From positions 2,650,467 through 2,714,466 of the forward strand of contig CM035305.1 of the NCBI GenBank assembly GCA_002900995.3: a stretch of 64,000 nucleotides of DNA. The letters run 5' to 3'. Of this stretch, positions 12,331-22,613 are shown piece by piece. Within the stretch, counting starts at the first letter, position 1, and each line of letters starts with the position of its first letter. The notes below the pieces were generated by a model. The model made no database searches and was not told the origin of the DNA. It saw nothing but the letters and a program-made list of their open reading frames with translations. Source of the DNA: Ganoderma boninense. Its lineage: Eukaryota; Basidiomycota; Agaricomycetes; Polyporales; Polyporaceae. A program made the position numbers and the translations under genes.

Positions 12331-12430
12331 CCGAGCATCGCTCCGGTCTCTGAGCCTTTGTGCTCTCTTATGAGCCAGTGCGCTCCCATCTGAGCCAGAG
12401 AGCTCCTGTCAGAGCCATCGCGCTCATCAT
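12331..12430. repeat. Five tandem 20-bp units with GAGC..GCTC dyads
   Basis: Units start at 12331, 12351, 12371, 12391 and 12411. Each has GAGC near its left end and GCTC 3-6 bases later (for example TGAGCCAGAGAGCTCCTGTC). The central bases differ from unit to unit while the two arms are kept. The period of 20 is not a multiple of three. The array lies about 400 bp from the 36-38 bp array and about 800 bp upstream of the PP2A scaffold gene. Confidence 0.8.
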
Positions 12431-13233
12431 CGCTGGATCTCCGTCCAACGCGAATTTGTTCCGGGCTCGCAGCCCGATATGTTGCAGCGCCGCGCGCTGG
12501 CAGTTCGGAAGGCGTTGGCCTGTTCCCCTTCCTCCCTCGTATGTGGTGTGCCTGCGTCCGCAGGGCACGATCTGGGTAAGTTATAAGTTAGACTGTTTCC
12601 GCACTGAGACAAACTGACTTGGTTTTAAACAGACACCGCGCTTGGTCCGCTGGATCCGCTGCCCTCGCTCACACCACCGTAGGGCGTCGCTCCGGTGACG
12701 TTCTACAGCGGCGTCGACGTCTTGTCGACTACCAGGGTGTGCTTCGTGCGCGCTCTGTAATGTCCGCATAATTTTTGGAACCCCTTCTTTGTGAAGACGT
12801 CGCTCACCCCCTAGCTGTCTCCTCGTGATGCAGATTTGTGGGGTTGAGGAGTAGATACTGGTACTACGTAGCAATATATATATTTGCCCTTGAAACGTCG
12901 TATGCTTCAGTGTACACGGCGTGTTAGTGAACCGGGTGTGCAACGGTGATCACTGTGATGCGTGTTTGTTGTGGCCTGTTGTGGGGCAGGATACGGTATA
13001 GACGCCCGATAGACGCCCATGTGCGAGGCGGGGATGATAGCGAGTGTCCAAACAAGGTCATCAACGAGGATTTCGTCCATCCATTCCAGTCATTCTGTTC
13101 GTACTCTGAGCTCTCTTTCTCCGCTGCCCTCCAGTGCCTCTGCTTGACTCTAGCACCTGCACGTCTCCCGCCCTTTCCTCTTTGCTGATCCGCAACATCT
13201 CGCCATAGCCGGACCGTCGCAAGCAACCACAAT

Positions 13234-15474
13234 ATGGACCCAAATACATCCCTAGACGACGTCCGTCGCCGCTTTGCCCTCCTATGCTCCAGTTACTCGC
13301 TGACAGCGTTGCCGTTTAACGTCTAGATTGCCCCGATTGCCATTCTTATGGATGAGCTGCGGTCAGAGGACGTCCAGCTGCGACTGAACGCAATCCATCG
13401 CGTATCGACCATTGCCCTCGCGCTGGGCCCGGACCGTGCGCGCGATGAGCTGATACCCTTCCTGCAAGACTCGGTCGATGACGAGGATGAGGTCCTGCTG
13501 GCTCTTGCGGAGGAGTTAGGGAGGAACTTCGAGGAATACATCGGTGGCCCAGAGTACGCGCATGTGCTTTTGGGCCCCCTTGAGAACCTATCTGCTGTTG
13601 AGGAGACTCTTGTGCGCGACAAGGTACGATGTCATCCTTGAGTACCCTTCACGGCGGGTTTGGTGCCTGTGCGCCTCCCCGCGGTGCTGACCCATTCTCC
13701 GTCGCCCCCAGGCCGCTGAGTCAATCACCAAAATATCTACCGTCCTCAGCCAAGAACAGATTGAGCAATCCTACATCCCCCTAGTACAAAGACTTTCACG
13801 CGGCGAGTGGTTCACATCCCGCACATCTTCCTGCGCCCTGTATGCCCCTGCATACGACAAGGTAGCCGTGCCCATCCAGGATGAACTCCGCCGGGCTTTT
13901 ACCGCACTCTCCTCGGACGACACCCCCATGGTGCGCCGAGCAGCGGCCAAGTGGCTCGCGGTGCGTACCTTCCCCTCGTCCGCATGCTCGATATATGCTG
14001 ATTACGCTCGATCTATGCGTAGCCCCTGGTGAAGAAGTTCTCGAAGCCACACGTGCTAAGTGACGGACTAGTGATCTACCGGAAGCTCCAGGGCGACGAC
14101 CAGGATTCCGTTCGCCTCCTCACGGTGGAGGACCTCATCGCGATTGCACAGCAGCTTTCGCCCCCAGAGGTCAAGGAGCAGTTATTGAAGCAGATCCGGC
14201 AGACGATGACCGACAAGAGCTGGAGGGTTCGGTACATGGCGGCGAGTCACTTCAACGAGGCAAGGGGTCCTTCGCTTCTTGCATGCTCCACGTTTGAGTG
14301 ACATATTTCCCAGCTCGCAGAGGTTGTCGGGACGGAACTTGTTCGCGAGGAGCTCATCGGGCATTTCGTGCAGCTTCTCAAGGACAATGAGGCGGAGGTG
14401 CGGACGGCGGCTGCAGGCCAAGTTCCAGGTATGCCCCTCTCCATCGCAGTTACGCTATCTCCGAGCATTCCATAACTCTGTACACAGGATTCTCGAAGTT
14501 GCTCGAGAAGGAAGTCGTCCTCGCTCGTATTGTTCCTTGTGTCCGGGACCTCTGCCAGGACGTCTCCCAGCACGTCCGCGCCGCCCTTGCCAACCAAATC
14601 AGCGGCTTAGCACCGTTGCTTGGCAAGGATGCTACCATTGAGCACCTCCTTCCATTGTTCCTCCACCTGCTCAAAGATGAATTCCCTGAAGTCCGGTTGA
14701 ACATCATCAGCAAGTTGGAGCTCGTCAACTCCGGTGCGTTGCTGTGTTTCATCTCATTCCTGTTGATGAGCTGGAGATTATTTTTAGTCATTGGAATCGA
14801 ACTCTTGTCCGAAAGCCTCCTCCCCGCGATTGTGGACTTGGCGGAAGACAAATCCTGGCGCGTCCGCCAGGCTATTATCGAATACATCCCCCTTCTCGCC
14901 ACGCAACTCGGCAAGCCGTTCTTTGATGAATCTCTCGGTAACCTGTGCATGTCGTGGCTCGGTGATAATGTTTACAGCATCCGCGAAGCGGCCGCTGTTA
15001 ATCTCAAGAAGCTGACCGAGGTTTTCGGGGTTGATTGGTCGAGAGAGCAGATCGTGCCCAAGGTTGTGGGCATGGGCCAACACCCAAATTATCTCTACCG
15101 GATGACCACGGTGCAAGCGATCATGGTTAGTGGCTTCTAACGCACTGTGCAACTCTGATATCTTTGTCTTTCCTGTCAACATAAGCTGATGATCAAAACA
15201 GACCATTGCACCCTCTCTCACGATCGAGGTCGTCCGTGATAGCGTTCTCGACATGCTTCTTCAATTGGCTGGGGATCCTATCCCCAACATCCGATTCAAT
15301 GTGGCCAAAGCCCTCGAGAACATCGCCACCTCGTTCGGCGACACTGCGGTCGGGCGAGAGCTGGTGCAAACCAAAATCGCGCCCGCTCTGGAAGCGCTTA
15401 AGAATGACCAGGATGCCGATGTGAGGTTCTTTGCTACGCGGGCGTTGGGGAAGGCACAAGCTTTAGAAGCTTGA
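13234..15474 (+). CDS. TPD3: PP2A 65-kDa scaffold subunit A (HEAT-repeat protein)
   Basis: Scaffold of the protein phosphatase 2A holoenzyme, linking the catalytic C subunit to regulatory B subunits; orthologue of yeast TPD3 / S. pombe paa1. Exon 1 is nine codons (MDPNTSLDD, 13234-13260). Intron 13261-13326 then leads to [24 protein letters not shown] repeats follow along the whole length, with typical helices such as [58 protein letters not shown] and [17 protein letters not shown]. The protein ends [12 protein letters not shown] with TGA at 15472-15474. Several short introns fall between repeats (near 13.62, 13.96, 14.26, 14.43, 14.73 and 15.13 kb). The length of roughly 600 residues matches the family. 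Confidence 0.95.
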
Positions 15475-15989
15475 GGTGCGTTCCCTTTAGTCCATGTGCG
15501 CACTCAGGTAGGCTGATCGGAAAACGGCACCCATATTGACAGTGGAGAAGGCGGACAGGGCTTGATACCTGGTAGTTGTCATCTTCGGACATCCTGCGAA
15601 TTTCCCTTCGCCGCCTTCCGTTACATTGTTCATACTGTCTCGACCATTTTCTCCGCGTTCCCGAACAAGACGAATGTATATGTAATATGAGAAATTAGAA
15701 CTGTGGCATTTGGAGTGACTCCGGGCGTGACCTGCCACCCAATGGCCACCAGGGAAGGGAGGCGAGCGGACACACTATAAATGCGCCGCCGACGAGACCG
15801 ACGGTTCGTTCGCGTACCTTGCAGCCGCGATCGACAACAATGGCGCATCGCACGAGGCTGCAAGATCTTTCCAGCTTCGAGGGTCCTGTGGGGAGCTGTC
15901 TCGGGCCCGTGTTGGGCGGGGGGAACACTGTAACGTGGCATCTGACGGTGGCTGGCTGATGCTTGCTGGGGGCGCAGAGCGCCGCCGCA

Positions 15990-16021
15990 GACGGAGATGT
16001 GCGTTGACGGAGATGTGCGTT
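15990..16021. repeat. Perfect 16-bp tandem duplication
   Basis: GACGGAGATGTGCGTT occurs twice head to tail (15990-16005 and 16006-16021) inside the intergenic region. It is a simple local duplication without an obvious role. Confidence 0.85.
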
Positions 16022-16970
16022 GCCTCATTTAGCTTCGACGGCGCTGTGGTGGATGCCAGCCTCTCTTGGACCACAGAAGTCTACGCGTCAGTATTGGCCG
16101 ATGTGGGTGGTCTGAAATGCAGCAGGGCCAGGGCACGGCAGCGAAGCGGGAGGATAGTTTATGATGAGGCGGCTGGGGACCCTCACGACGCGAGTTGTCT
16201 GCCCGCGACGTCAGTCGATGTGGGCTGCTTCGAGGCGGTTGCGGGCGCTCCGAGGGCCGTGGATGTGTCATCGCAGCGGCCGACGCTTGTCAGACCCGAT
16301 TAGTGACGGCCGGAGCACTGGCCGTGGCAGTGTGGTCGTGGTGCAGCGCGCCGGCTTGGTCTCCGTTTGGTCTGCGCAACACTAGGCAACACTGCGGTCT
16401 CTCAGTCGTCGCTCCATTTGCTCCCCATTCTGCACACCATCTCGCCGGAACAGATAGGGCTTGATCTGGCTTGATAGACCCATCTTACTCAAACGCCATC
16501 ACTCCAGCACAACCCTAATCCGTACCGCCGGGACCATGTGAGTTAAACCCGCCAGAGTGGACACGGTGCTTCGGACCTAGCGCGTCGCTACTAGCGAGTG
16601 CCCAGAGGCCTTCTTGAGCCTCACTCCGAGTCACACGTTTCGTGTGCCGGTATCGCCAGGTACCAACACCAAGGTCGGATAGCACTCACTCCAGCCTCGT
16701 TTCCCTTGACGACTTCCCGGAACTGACTAGAACGTCGTGTTTCGGGTCTAGGAAAACCAATTCGAACGCAGGCATCTCCATCCCACCTCGGAAGCGGCGT
16801 GACTGGCAGATTTGCGCGATGCAGCCATGGTCGTCCGCATGATGTTCTTGACGGATACTGATGGCCGGACGAAGAACGATGATATCAATTCTGCCGCACA
16901 TGTGTGTGAACGGCTTCAAGGCTTCTGGAGGGCTTCCTAAAGAATCTGAGGCACATATTGATTGAGGCCC

Positions 16971-16977
16971 TATATAA
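16971..16977 (+). promoter_or_regulatory. Putative TATA box of the PriA-like gene
   Basis: TATATAA lies 124 bp upstream of the PriA-like ATG. A long pyrimidine-rich tract follows at about 17028-17085, a layout common in strongly expressed fungal genes. Confidence 0.5.
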
Positions 16978-17100
16978 CATGGTGCAAGGCTGTCCTTGTC
17001 CTCGCTAGCCTGTTGGTTTCTTTCTCCTCCCCATCACCTACCCCTACCCTTCCCGTCCCCGCCCCCGCCTCCGCTCTCGAGGCCCTTCCTTTCTTTTAAA

Positions 17101-18257
17101 ATGACGTTCTTTGCTCGTCTGTTGGTTGTCGCCGCGGTGCTCCCGCTAGCGTTTGCCACATCTCGTGGCTCATCCGGCTCGTCCAGCTGCAAAAGCAGCG
17201 AATTCTAGTGAGTTTCCTACCCTGTTGCGTTATAACAGAGCTGACGACCGTGGCGCAGCTGGCAGGACAAGGAATGCTGTCTCCCTTACGGTGGTTCCAA
17301 GAACCCTCCGAGCCCCCCGAAGGGCTCGTCCTGCCCCTCGTCTTGGGAGTGGCAGGCTGAGAAGAACTGCTGCGTGCCCCATCAAGCCTCCCCCAACTAC
17401 CACGCCTACCTGCAGCAACGGCTGGGGCTGGAACAACTCGAAGAAGTGCTGTGAGCAGCCGTCCCCGTCGACCTCGCACCATTCTACCCCCACCCAGCCA
17501 TCCAAGCCCACGACGACGTCACACCCGGCGACCCCGACTCAGCCCTCCAAGCCCACTTCTTCTGGCACTTGCTCAGGCGGCGAGTGGTTGTACGTAACTC
17601 TTTGTTGCGTCTGTGCCTGAGTGTCGCTTAACGTTGTCTGTCAATCCACAGCTGGGAGCCGAAGTCTTGCTGTCTTCCTCACGGTGGTAACCCCAACCCG
17701 CCCTCTCCCCCAGCGGTTCCTCGTGCCCGTCGAGCTGGGACTGGCATAGCGGCAAGAAGTGTTGTGTCCCCCACCACCCGAACCAGCCTCCCCCGCAGTG
17801 TGGCTCCGGCTGGGGTTGGGATGATGGCTCGAAGTGCTGCTACCCGCATACTTCCACGCGCCCGACGCCCACGCCCTCCAGCAAGCCCGGCCACAACCAC
17901 GGCTGGAAGCGCAACCACAAGGCGCGCAACGTCTCCCTCTGCCCCAACGACATGACCGCGTGCCCAATCGCCGGCCTCAAGGGCCTCACGGACGACTGGG
18001 AGTGCCTCGACACGACCTCGGAGCTCCAGTCCTGCGGTGGTTGCGCGTCGACGGGCGCAGGCCAGGACTGCACGGCGATCGAGGGAGCGTGGAACGTGGG
18101 ATGCAGCGCGGGCAAATGTGTCGGTACGTGACCTTCTCGAAGAATTCTACGCTAGAGCAAAGCGCTGACGCGGTGTGCGCGCCCGGCAATTTCAGTCCTC
18201 ACTTGCGCCCAGGGCTACCTCCGCTCGCTCGACAACAAGTCGTGCGTCAAGATCTAA
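17101..18257 (+). CDS. PriA-like cysteine-rich secreted protein (two apparent frameshifts)
   Basis: Secreted basidiomycete protein related to PriA of Lentinula edodes, which is linked to fruiting. The signal peptide [19 protein letters not shown] starts at 17101. The mature part has two copies of a Trp/Cys module: [12 protein letters not shown] / [16 protein letters not shown] / [14 protein letters not shown], and [12 protein letters not shown] / [16 protein letters not shown] / [15 protein letters not shown] Ser/Thr/Pro linker separates the copies. The C-terminus is the PriA domain: [45 protein letters not shown] and ending LDNKSCVKI. The introns at about 17.22, 17.59 and 18.12 kb have good sites. 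As written, the frame breaks twice: one base too many near the C4 run at 17377-17380 and one too few near the C5 run at 17707-17711. A literal reading stops near 17452. Either the assembly has two homopolymer errors or this allele is broken. Confidence 0.8.
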
Positions 18258-19159
18258 ACGCTTCTGAGCGTTATGCGCCACGGGCGTCCGATGTCCGCCC
18301 GTCTGTGCGCACGGTGGAATACCGGTTACAGAACTTGAAGACATGCCGCTCATTTTGCATCCCGTTCATTGGACAAGAGGTGCCACTGCACACTGCGCGT
18401 CGGATAAGTTAATGGACATTCTAGGTTACGTTCGGACTTGTTAGGACTGCGCGTGAGCGTCAGACCATCGTGGGTGCTTCTTGTGTCGGCGTTGGTCTGC
18501 ACGCTCCACGATACCGCTACTACTTTTACAACTGATTCGTGACGCTCCCCATGCATGACGCCCTCTTATTTATTCTTTTGTCCTTCATGATTTCGTACTG
18601 TATTGAGGGGCGAGGTGGGGAGTGGTTTGGTTTGGTTCTGTGGTGGCACATATGTCTGTTGTCATACTTAGGGGTAGTATGTCCAACGTGATCTCTTCGT
18701 TGTCGCTGCCGCACGAGTAGAAGGACGGGCTTGGTGTGTTAGAAGGTGCCATAAGTGTTGTCGTGATGGTGACACGATCCTGCGCGCCATTACTCAGGTG
18801 TGGTGAGTATCAGCAGTTTCACGGCCGTGCCTAGCCGTGCCCTCTTGTCTTGTGTTGGTGCATGGAGGCGAGAAGGGGCCGGTGGCTGTGTATGTTGGAT
18901 TGCGGGGACCAATCGCGACGATGGGTGCCCGAATGGTTAAAGTTCTGTCTGCTGGCGGTGGCCGGAGTATAAGAAGAAAGGTGGTTCGCTTTCAGTCGAC
19001 CGCCTCCCTTGCCTCCCCCGCCCGGCCTCCGCCATCTCTACCTCACAGTCTCTAGCGTATTGGTCGGTTTCACACGCGCAAGCCGCGTCTCCATCTCTTT
19101 CCTCCAGCTGCCCGTCGCTTGTCGCTTGTCGCTCGTCTTTCGGAGCCCACGCGGCCAGC
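18258..19159. other. Intergenic region, PriA-like 3' end and promoter of the next gene
   Basis: These 902 bp show no gene. A TATAAG element at 18969-18974 lies about 190 bp upstream of the next ATG and may be its TATA box. Confidence 0.4.
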
Positions 19160-20041
19160 ATGCCTGCCATCCCTCGTGTCGTCTTCCTTGGCTTGCAGGT
19201 GGTCGCCTTTCTTGTAACTGTCGGCCCAGTCTTGGTTCCGCTTTCCGCGCTGGCCACTCCCGTCCCCTTGCCTGTGCCTATGCCTCTCATGCCCCACATC
19301 GCTGACTACGCCTCTCGGACGACACCTGTCAAGGCCTACACTGATGCGGTCCCGGCCTCCGTGGGTAACAACGCCTCGCTTGGTCGACCTGATGCAGACT
19401 CAGCAGTCGTGGAAGGCACACCCCCCGGTGTCTCGTCTGGCGTGCGACGCCGAGCAGATCTTTTCACGACATTCGCGACCTACGTCAACATTCTGAGTAC
19501 GCCCCTGCCATTCGTTTCGCCTTTCTCCCGCTAACCATCCACCAGTCAACCTGTCGACAGCTGGGAATGATACCGCAACTCAACAGCAAGCTGTGGTCGC
19601 CACGGCCGCCCTCACAGACACCCTTCGCACTTTTCAGGGCCTCTTAGGCGACCAACAAAAGGGACTTGCGAACTTCGACCCCAACGATCCGCTGGAGGTC
19701 ATGCTCAAAAATCTGATAAATGCCACCAAGAACGCCCTGGAAGCCATCGACATTCTTGTGTACAGAATTCCCGTCCTAGGGCCTCTGCTGGGACCCAGTG
19801 CGTCGTTTCATGACCTAATCTCAAGACATAGAAGCATCCCTTAACTGCCCAGACAGTCGTGTACGAAGTCAAGTGCATCCTTGACGCAATCCTCGATCTC
19901 ATCGAGAACATCACGGACGGCGTCATCAACGTCATACTCCCGGACCTGCGTGCAGACCTCCAACTAGTCATAGGAGTGGCCGTGACGGTAACTTGCAACA
20001 CTGGCGCCAGTCCCCAGGAGTTATGTGTCATGGCTCGATAG
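19160..20041 (+). CDS. Small secreted protein of unknown function
   Basis: Three exons. The first begins MPAIPRVVFLGLQVVAFLVT with a hydrophobic signal-peptide-like N-terminus. An Ala/Pro-rich propeptide-like region follows, ending in a dibasic-type VRRRADLF. Introns 19498-19545 and 19799-19855 (approximate) join cleanly in phase. The second exon is an amphipathic helical segment with NDTATQQQAVVATAALTDTL, FQGLLGDQQKGL and EAIDILVYRIPVLGPLLGP. The last exon has YEVKCILDAILDLIENITDG, then VINVILPDLRADLQLVIG, ending QELCVMAR. Two Cys pairs in the last exon could form disulfides. I do not recognise a family; it resembles lineage-specific secreted basidiomycete proteins. A vacuolar or cell-wall role would be a guess. 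Confidence 0.7.
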
Positions 20042-20366
20042 AGGGTTTCGGTCTGCGAACTGTGATCTAGAGGGACGCATGTTGGTTCTTGACCTTGTAT
20101 AACACATCGCTGACGGCTGGTCCATAATGCCATGACTTTCTGACCTGCATTCTACCGTCAACAAACGACTCTCTGCGTGCATTGAAGTTCGGCATGGGAC
20201 CTCAATGCTTGACCTGATGAGAATACTTTCGTGGGTACTTGGCCGATCTATGTACCGAATCGATGGCATGAGGCGTGCGGTCGACGTTTAGGTTTCATGA
20301 ATGTCTGGCGCCGAAATGACAGGCTAGAGGGAGCAATGTGTACGAAGGATCATGGCCATAAATACA
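20042..20366. other. Convergent 3' intergenic region
   Basis: These 325 bp lie between two convergent genes. I see nothing beyond presumed 3' UTRs. Confidence 0.4.
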
Positions 20367-21190
20367 TCATTCTTCGTATACCCAGCGTTCTGCCAAAGCT
20401 CCGACGAAGGGTATCTGAAAGCGCACCAGACCGTTCCGTGAAGCATCGGTGTATGCTCGCCACCTGCAGCATGTCAATACCTTCAGGGGTGGTGATCGTG
20501 AGGAACAAACTTACGCCATAAAGCAGGATGGAATGACAAGACACAGTGTGAAGAAAGTGCGGATGAATGGTGCAAATTGCAGGAGCGAGGCCAATATACG
20601 GAGGATTACAAGGGGCGTTGTGAGGAGGGCGGATTGGTAGGCTGGCAGCCTGGTGAGCATTGTCTCGTTCGGAAAATATGGAATCCGGCGTACCGTGGAA
20701 GCGGACAAAGTCGTTGTATGTCTCGACGATAAGGAGCGTGAGGGCTGCGCATCGCACGACCAAAACTTAGATCGCAACGCCAACAATAATTGGACTCGCA
20801 GCACGCACCGGATAGAGGACCGAGCAGGTACGCAAAGGCTGCGAGAAGGTCCACCCGGAACCCGTGCCGCGTCTCCCACATGTTGTTCTCATTCACCGCT
20901 TCCGCATCTTCCAACGCGCCTGCCCCTCCTGCTTGTGAGGTGTTAAAGGTTGGTATGCCACCGGATTGGTAGGACGTGGGTTGCTGTGAGCCTGGAGCCG
21001 CTGCTGACGGGAACCACGCTCGTGCGGAACCGTTGGCTGGCGGGCTTGTATAGGAGGGGTCGTCGGGGGGAGGGGTCTACGGAGACATTCGCAGAGGCAT
21101 TTCAGCGAAGGGATCTGGGGAGCAGAACGGGGAGCTCACGTAGGCGGCAAAGGAGGCAAAGTGCGAGCGGGTGTTACTGCTCATGCTCAT
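20367..21190 (-). CDS. UPF0132 / Tic20-like domain membrane protein
   Basis: Short conserved membrane protein of the UPF0132 (DUF4870-like) type; function unknown. The start MSMSSNTRSHFASFAAY lies at 21190. An intron (gtgagc..cgtag) leads to a Pro/Gly-rich linker (TPPPDDPSYTSPPANGS). The domain then runs NNMWETRHGFRVDLLAAFAY, LLGPLSA, LLIVETYNDFVRFH, AYQSALLTTPLVILRILASL and FAPFIRTFFTLCLVIPSCFM. A last intron joins WRAYTDASRNGLVRFQIP, FVGALAERWVYEE and a TGA at 20367. Three hydrophobic helices are visible. It is head-to-head with the eS24 gene and shares a 314 bp promoter region. The domain call is firm; the cellular location is not shown by the sequence. Confidence 0.8.
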
Positions 21191-21504
21191 GATGGGGTGC
21201 AGGATGAGTGCGGAATAAATAGAGCAGTTTAGGCGGAGGAGGGTAAGGTATGGACGTAGTAGTACGTACTTGAGCCTGAGCCTGTCCGCGCAGCCTCACC
21301 TCGCAGTCGACCAGCGCGGACCGGCGCACGCGGCAAGCGCCCACTCCAGCCACATCAGTGTTTGGCTGTGCTTGCTGCAGGCGCCTGTACAGCCGCTCTG
21401 GGCGATCGGTGTATTGCCCTGTTTGGTCAGCATCCAAGCGGCCACTGCCAAACTTCCACGGCCCAACGACAACAGGCAAAGGACACAAAAGCGGGCAAGC
21501 AACC
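21191..21504. promoter_or_regulatory. Shared divergent promoter region of UPF0132 gene and eS24 gene
   Basis: 314 bp separate the two divergent start codons, so both promoters must lie here or overlap. No single element stands out. Confidence 0.5.
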
Positions 21505-22262
21505 ATGGTGAGTCTCATTCCGTTGTACTGCTGGACCCCTGGAGGAACATCGGACGCGGTGAATTCGCGGAGAGAGGGTTGTAGAAGGCTGGATGTGTCG
21601 TTTGGCAAACGGATGTACTCGTGCGGCTGATTGACCCTCTGGATAACGGTTGTCTGACGACTCGCTCTCCCCCTCCCCATACTCCTTCTATCCCCTGCCG
21701 TTTCCTCATCCAATTTCCTCCAATGCGCTCTATATGCAGGCCGACGCACCGGTAACGATCCGCACTCGCAAGTTCATCACAAACCGTCTCCTGGCACGTC
21801 GCCAGTTCATTGTGGACGTCCTCCACCCCAATCGCGCGAACGTCTCCAAGACGGAGCTCTCCGAGAAGCTTGCGCAGATCTACAAGGCCGACAAGGGCCG
21901 CGTTGTCACCTTTGGGTTCCGCACGGCCTTTGGTGGTGGCCGGAGCACAGGCTTTGGTCTCATCTACGATGATGAGGCCTCGCAGCGGAAGTTCGAGCCC
22001 AAGTACCGGTTGATTCGGGTGCGTGTCCCTCCCTTTTGCATCACAGAGTTCTGTCGCAAACCTGCCATCGCTATCATACAGTCTGGCCTCGCCACAGCAC
22101 CACCGAAAACCAACCGCAAGCTGCGCAAGGAGCGTAAGAACCGTGCAAAGAAGGTCCGTCTGTCCCTCGCATCGTCTCCTGGCCGATTTGTGACGATCTT
22201 CTATATAGCTCCGCGGTACCAAGAAGGCGAAGGCGGCGGAGCCTCCCAAGAAGGGCAAGTAA
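21505..22262 (+). CDS. RPS24: 40S ribosomal protein eS24 (RPS24)
   Basis: Small-subunit ribosomal protein. Exon 1 is only the ATG (21505-21507), followed directly by intron 21508-21739. Exon 2 begins [20 protein letters not shown] and holds the family core [40 protein letters not shown] and [20 protein letters not shown]. Introns near 22.02-22.08 and 22.16-22.21 kb lead to [20 protein letters not shown] and the basic tail [17 protein letters not shown], with TAA at 22260-22262. The length, about 137 residues after splicing, fits eS24. A start-codon-only first exon is a known arrangement in genes of this family. Confidence 0.95.
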
Positions 22263-22613
22263 TAGTTAGGCGCATTGTATCATTCTCGGGCTTTCTCGCT
22301 CTGCACTTCATGCATATCCGCACGTCGCAAAAGTCGTTCTCAGCAGCTGTATCCTATCACTTATGTCCGCTTTCCCACTTTCACAATGCTCATGAACATT
22401 ATGCGTATGCGGATATTGCATCTTGGTTGCCTGGGCTTTTGCTATGCCCACTATCGAGGAGCGGAATGGACGGTTTATGAGTTGCATAATGTATGGAGGA
22501 CGTGCGAGATAGCAGTAGGAGTGCACACTACATGTCGGGTATCATAGCTACGACAAAGGGATATGGTCTACCGACAAACCAGCGCGAAAAAGCGAATGAA
22601 GCGAAGAACCCGT
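22263..22613. other. Convergent 3' intergenic region (eS24 / ARP1)
   Basis: 351 bp between two convergent genes, moderately AT-rich, consistent with two 3' UTRs. Nothing else seen. Confidence 0.4.

Larger units (their letters stand above)
10942..13233. other. Gene-poor 2.3 kb divergent intergenic region with two hairpin arrays
   Basis: The region separates the divergently transcribed epimerase and PP2A scaffold genes. I could not assemble a convincing gene. Plus-strand open frames at about 11.2-11.8 kb and 12.0-12.3 kb have Arg/Ser-rich chance-like composition and lack splice-consistent continuity. The region holds two unrelated tandem arrays with inner dyads (11819-11952 and 12331-12430). 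The last few hundred bases presumably contain the PP2A promoter. It could also hold a long non-coding RNA or the remains of a decayed gene. Confidence 0.5.
15475..17100. other. Intergenic region between PP2A scaffold and PriA-like genes
   Basis: These 1.6 kb hold the PP2A 3' UTR, a perfect 16-bp tandem duplication at 15990-16021, and the PriA-like promoter with a TATA box at 16971. Open frames at 15.6-16.5 kb on both strands overlap each other and show no recognisable domain, so I do not call a gene. Confidence 0.5.

Noticed and set aside
15630..16464. Several 70-130 codon open frames
   Set aside because: They are Arg/Pro/Ser-rich, overlap in many frames and have no domain; this is expected in GC-rich intergenic DNA.
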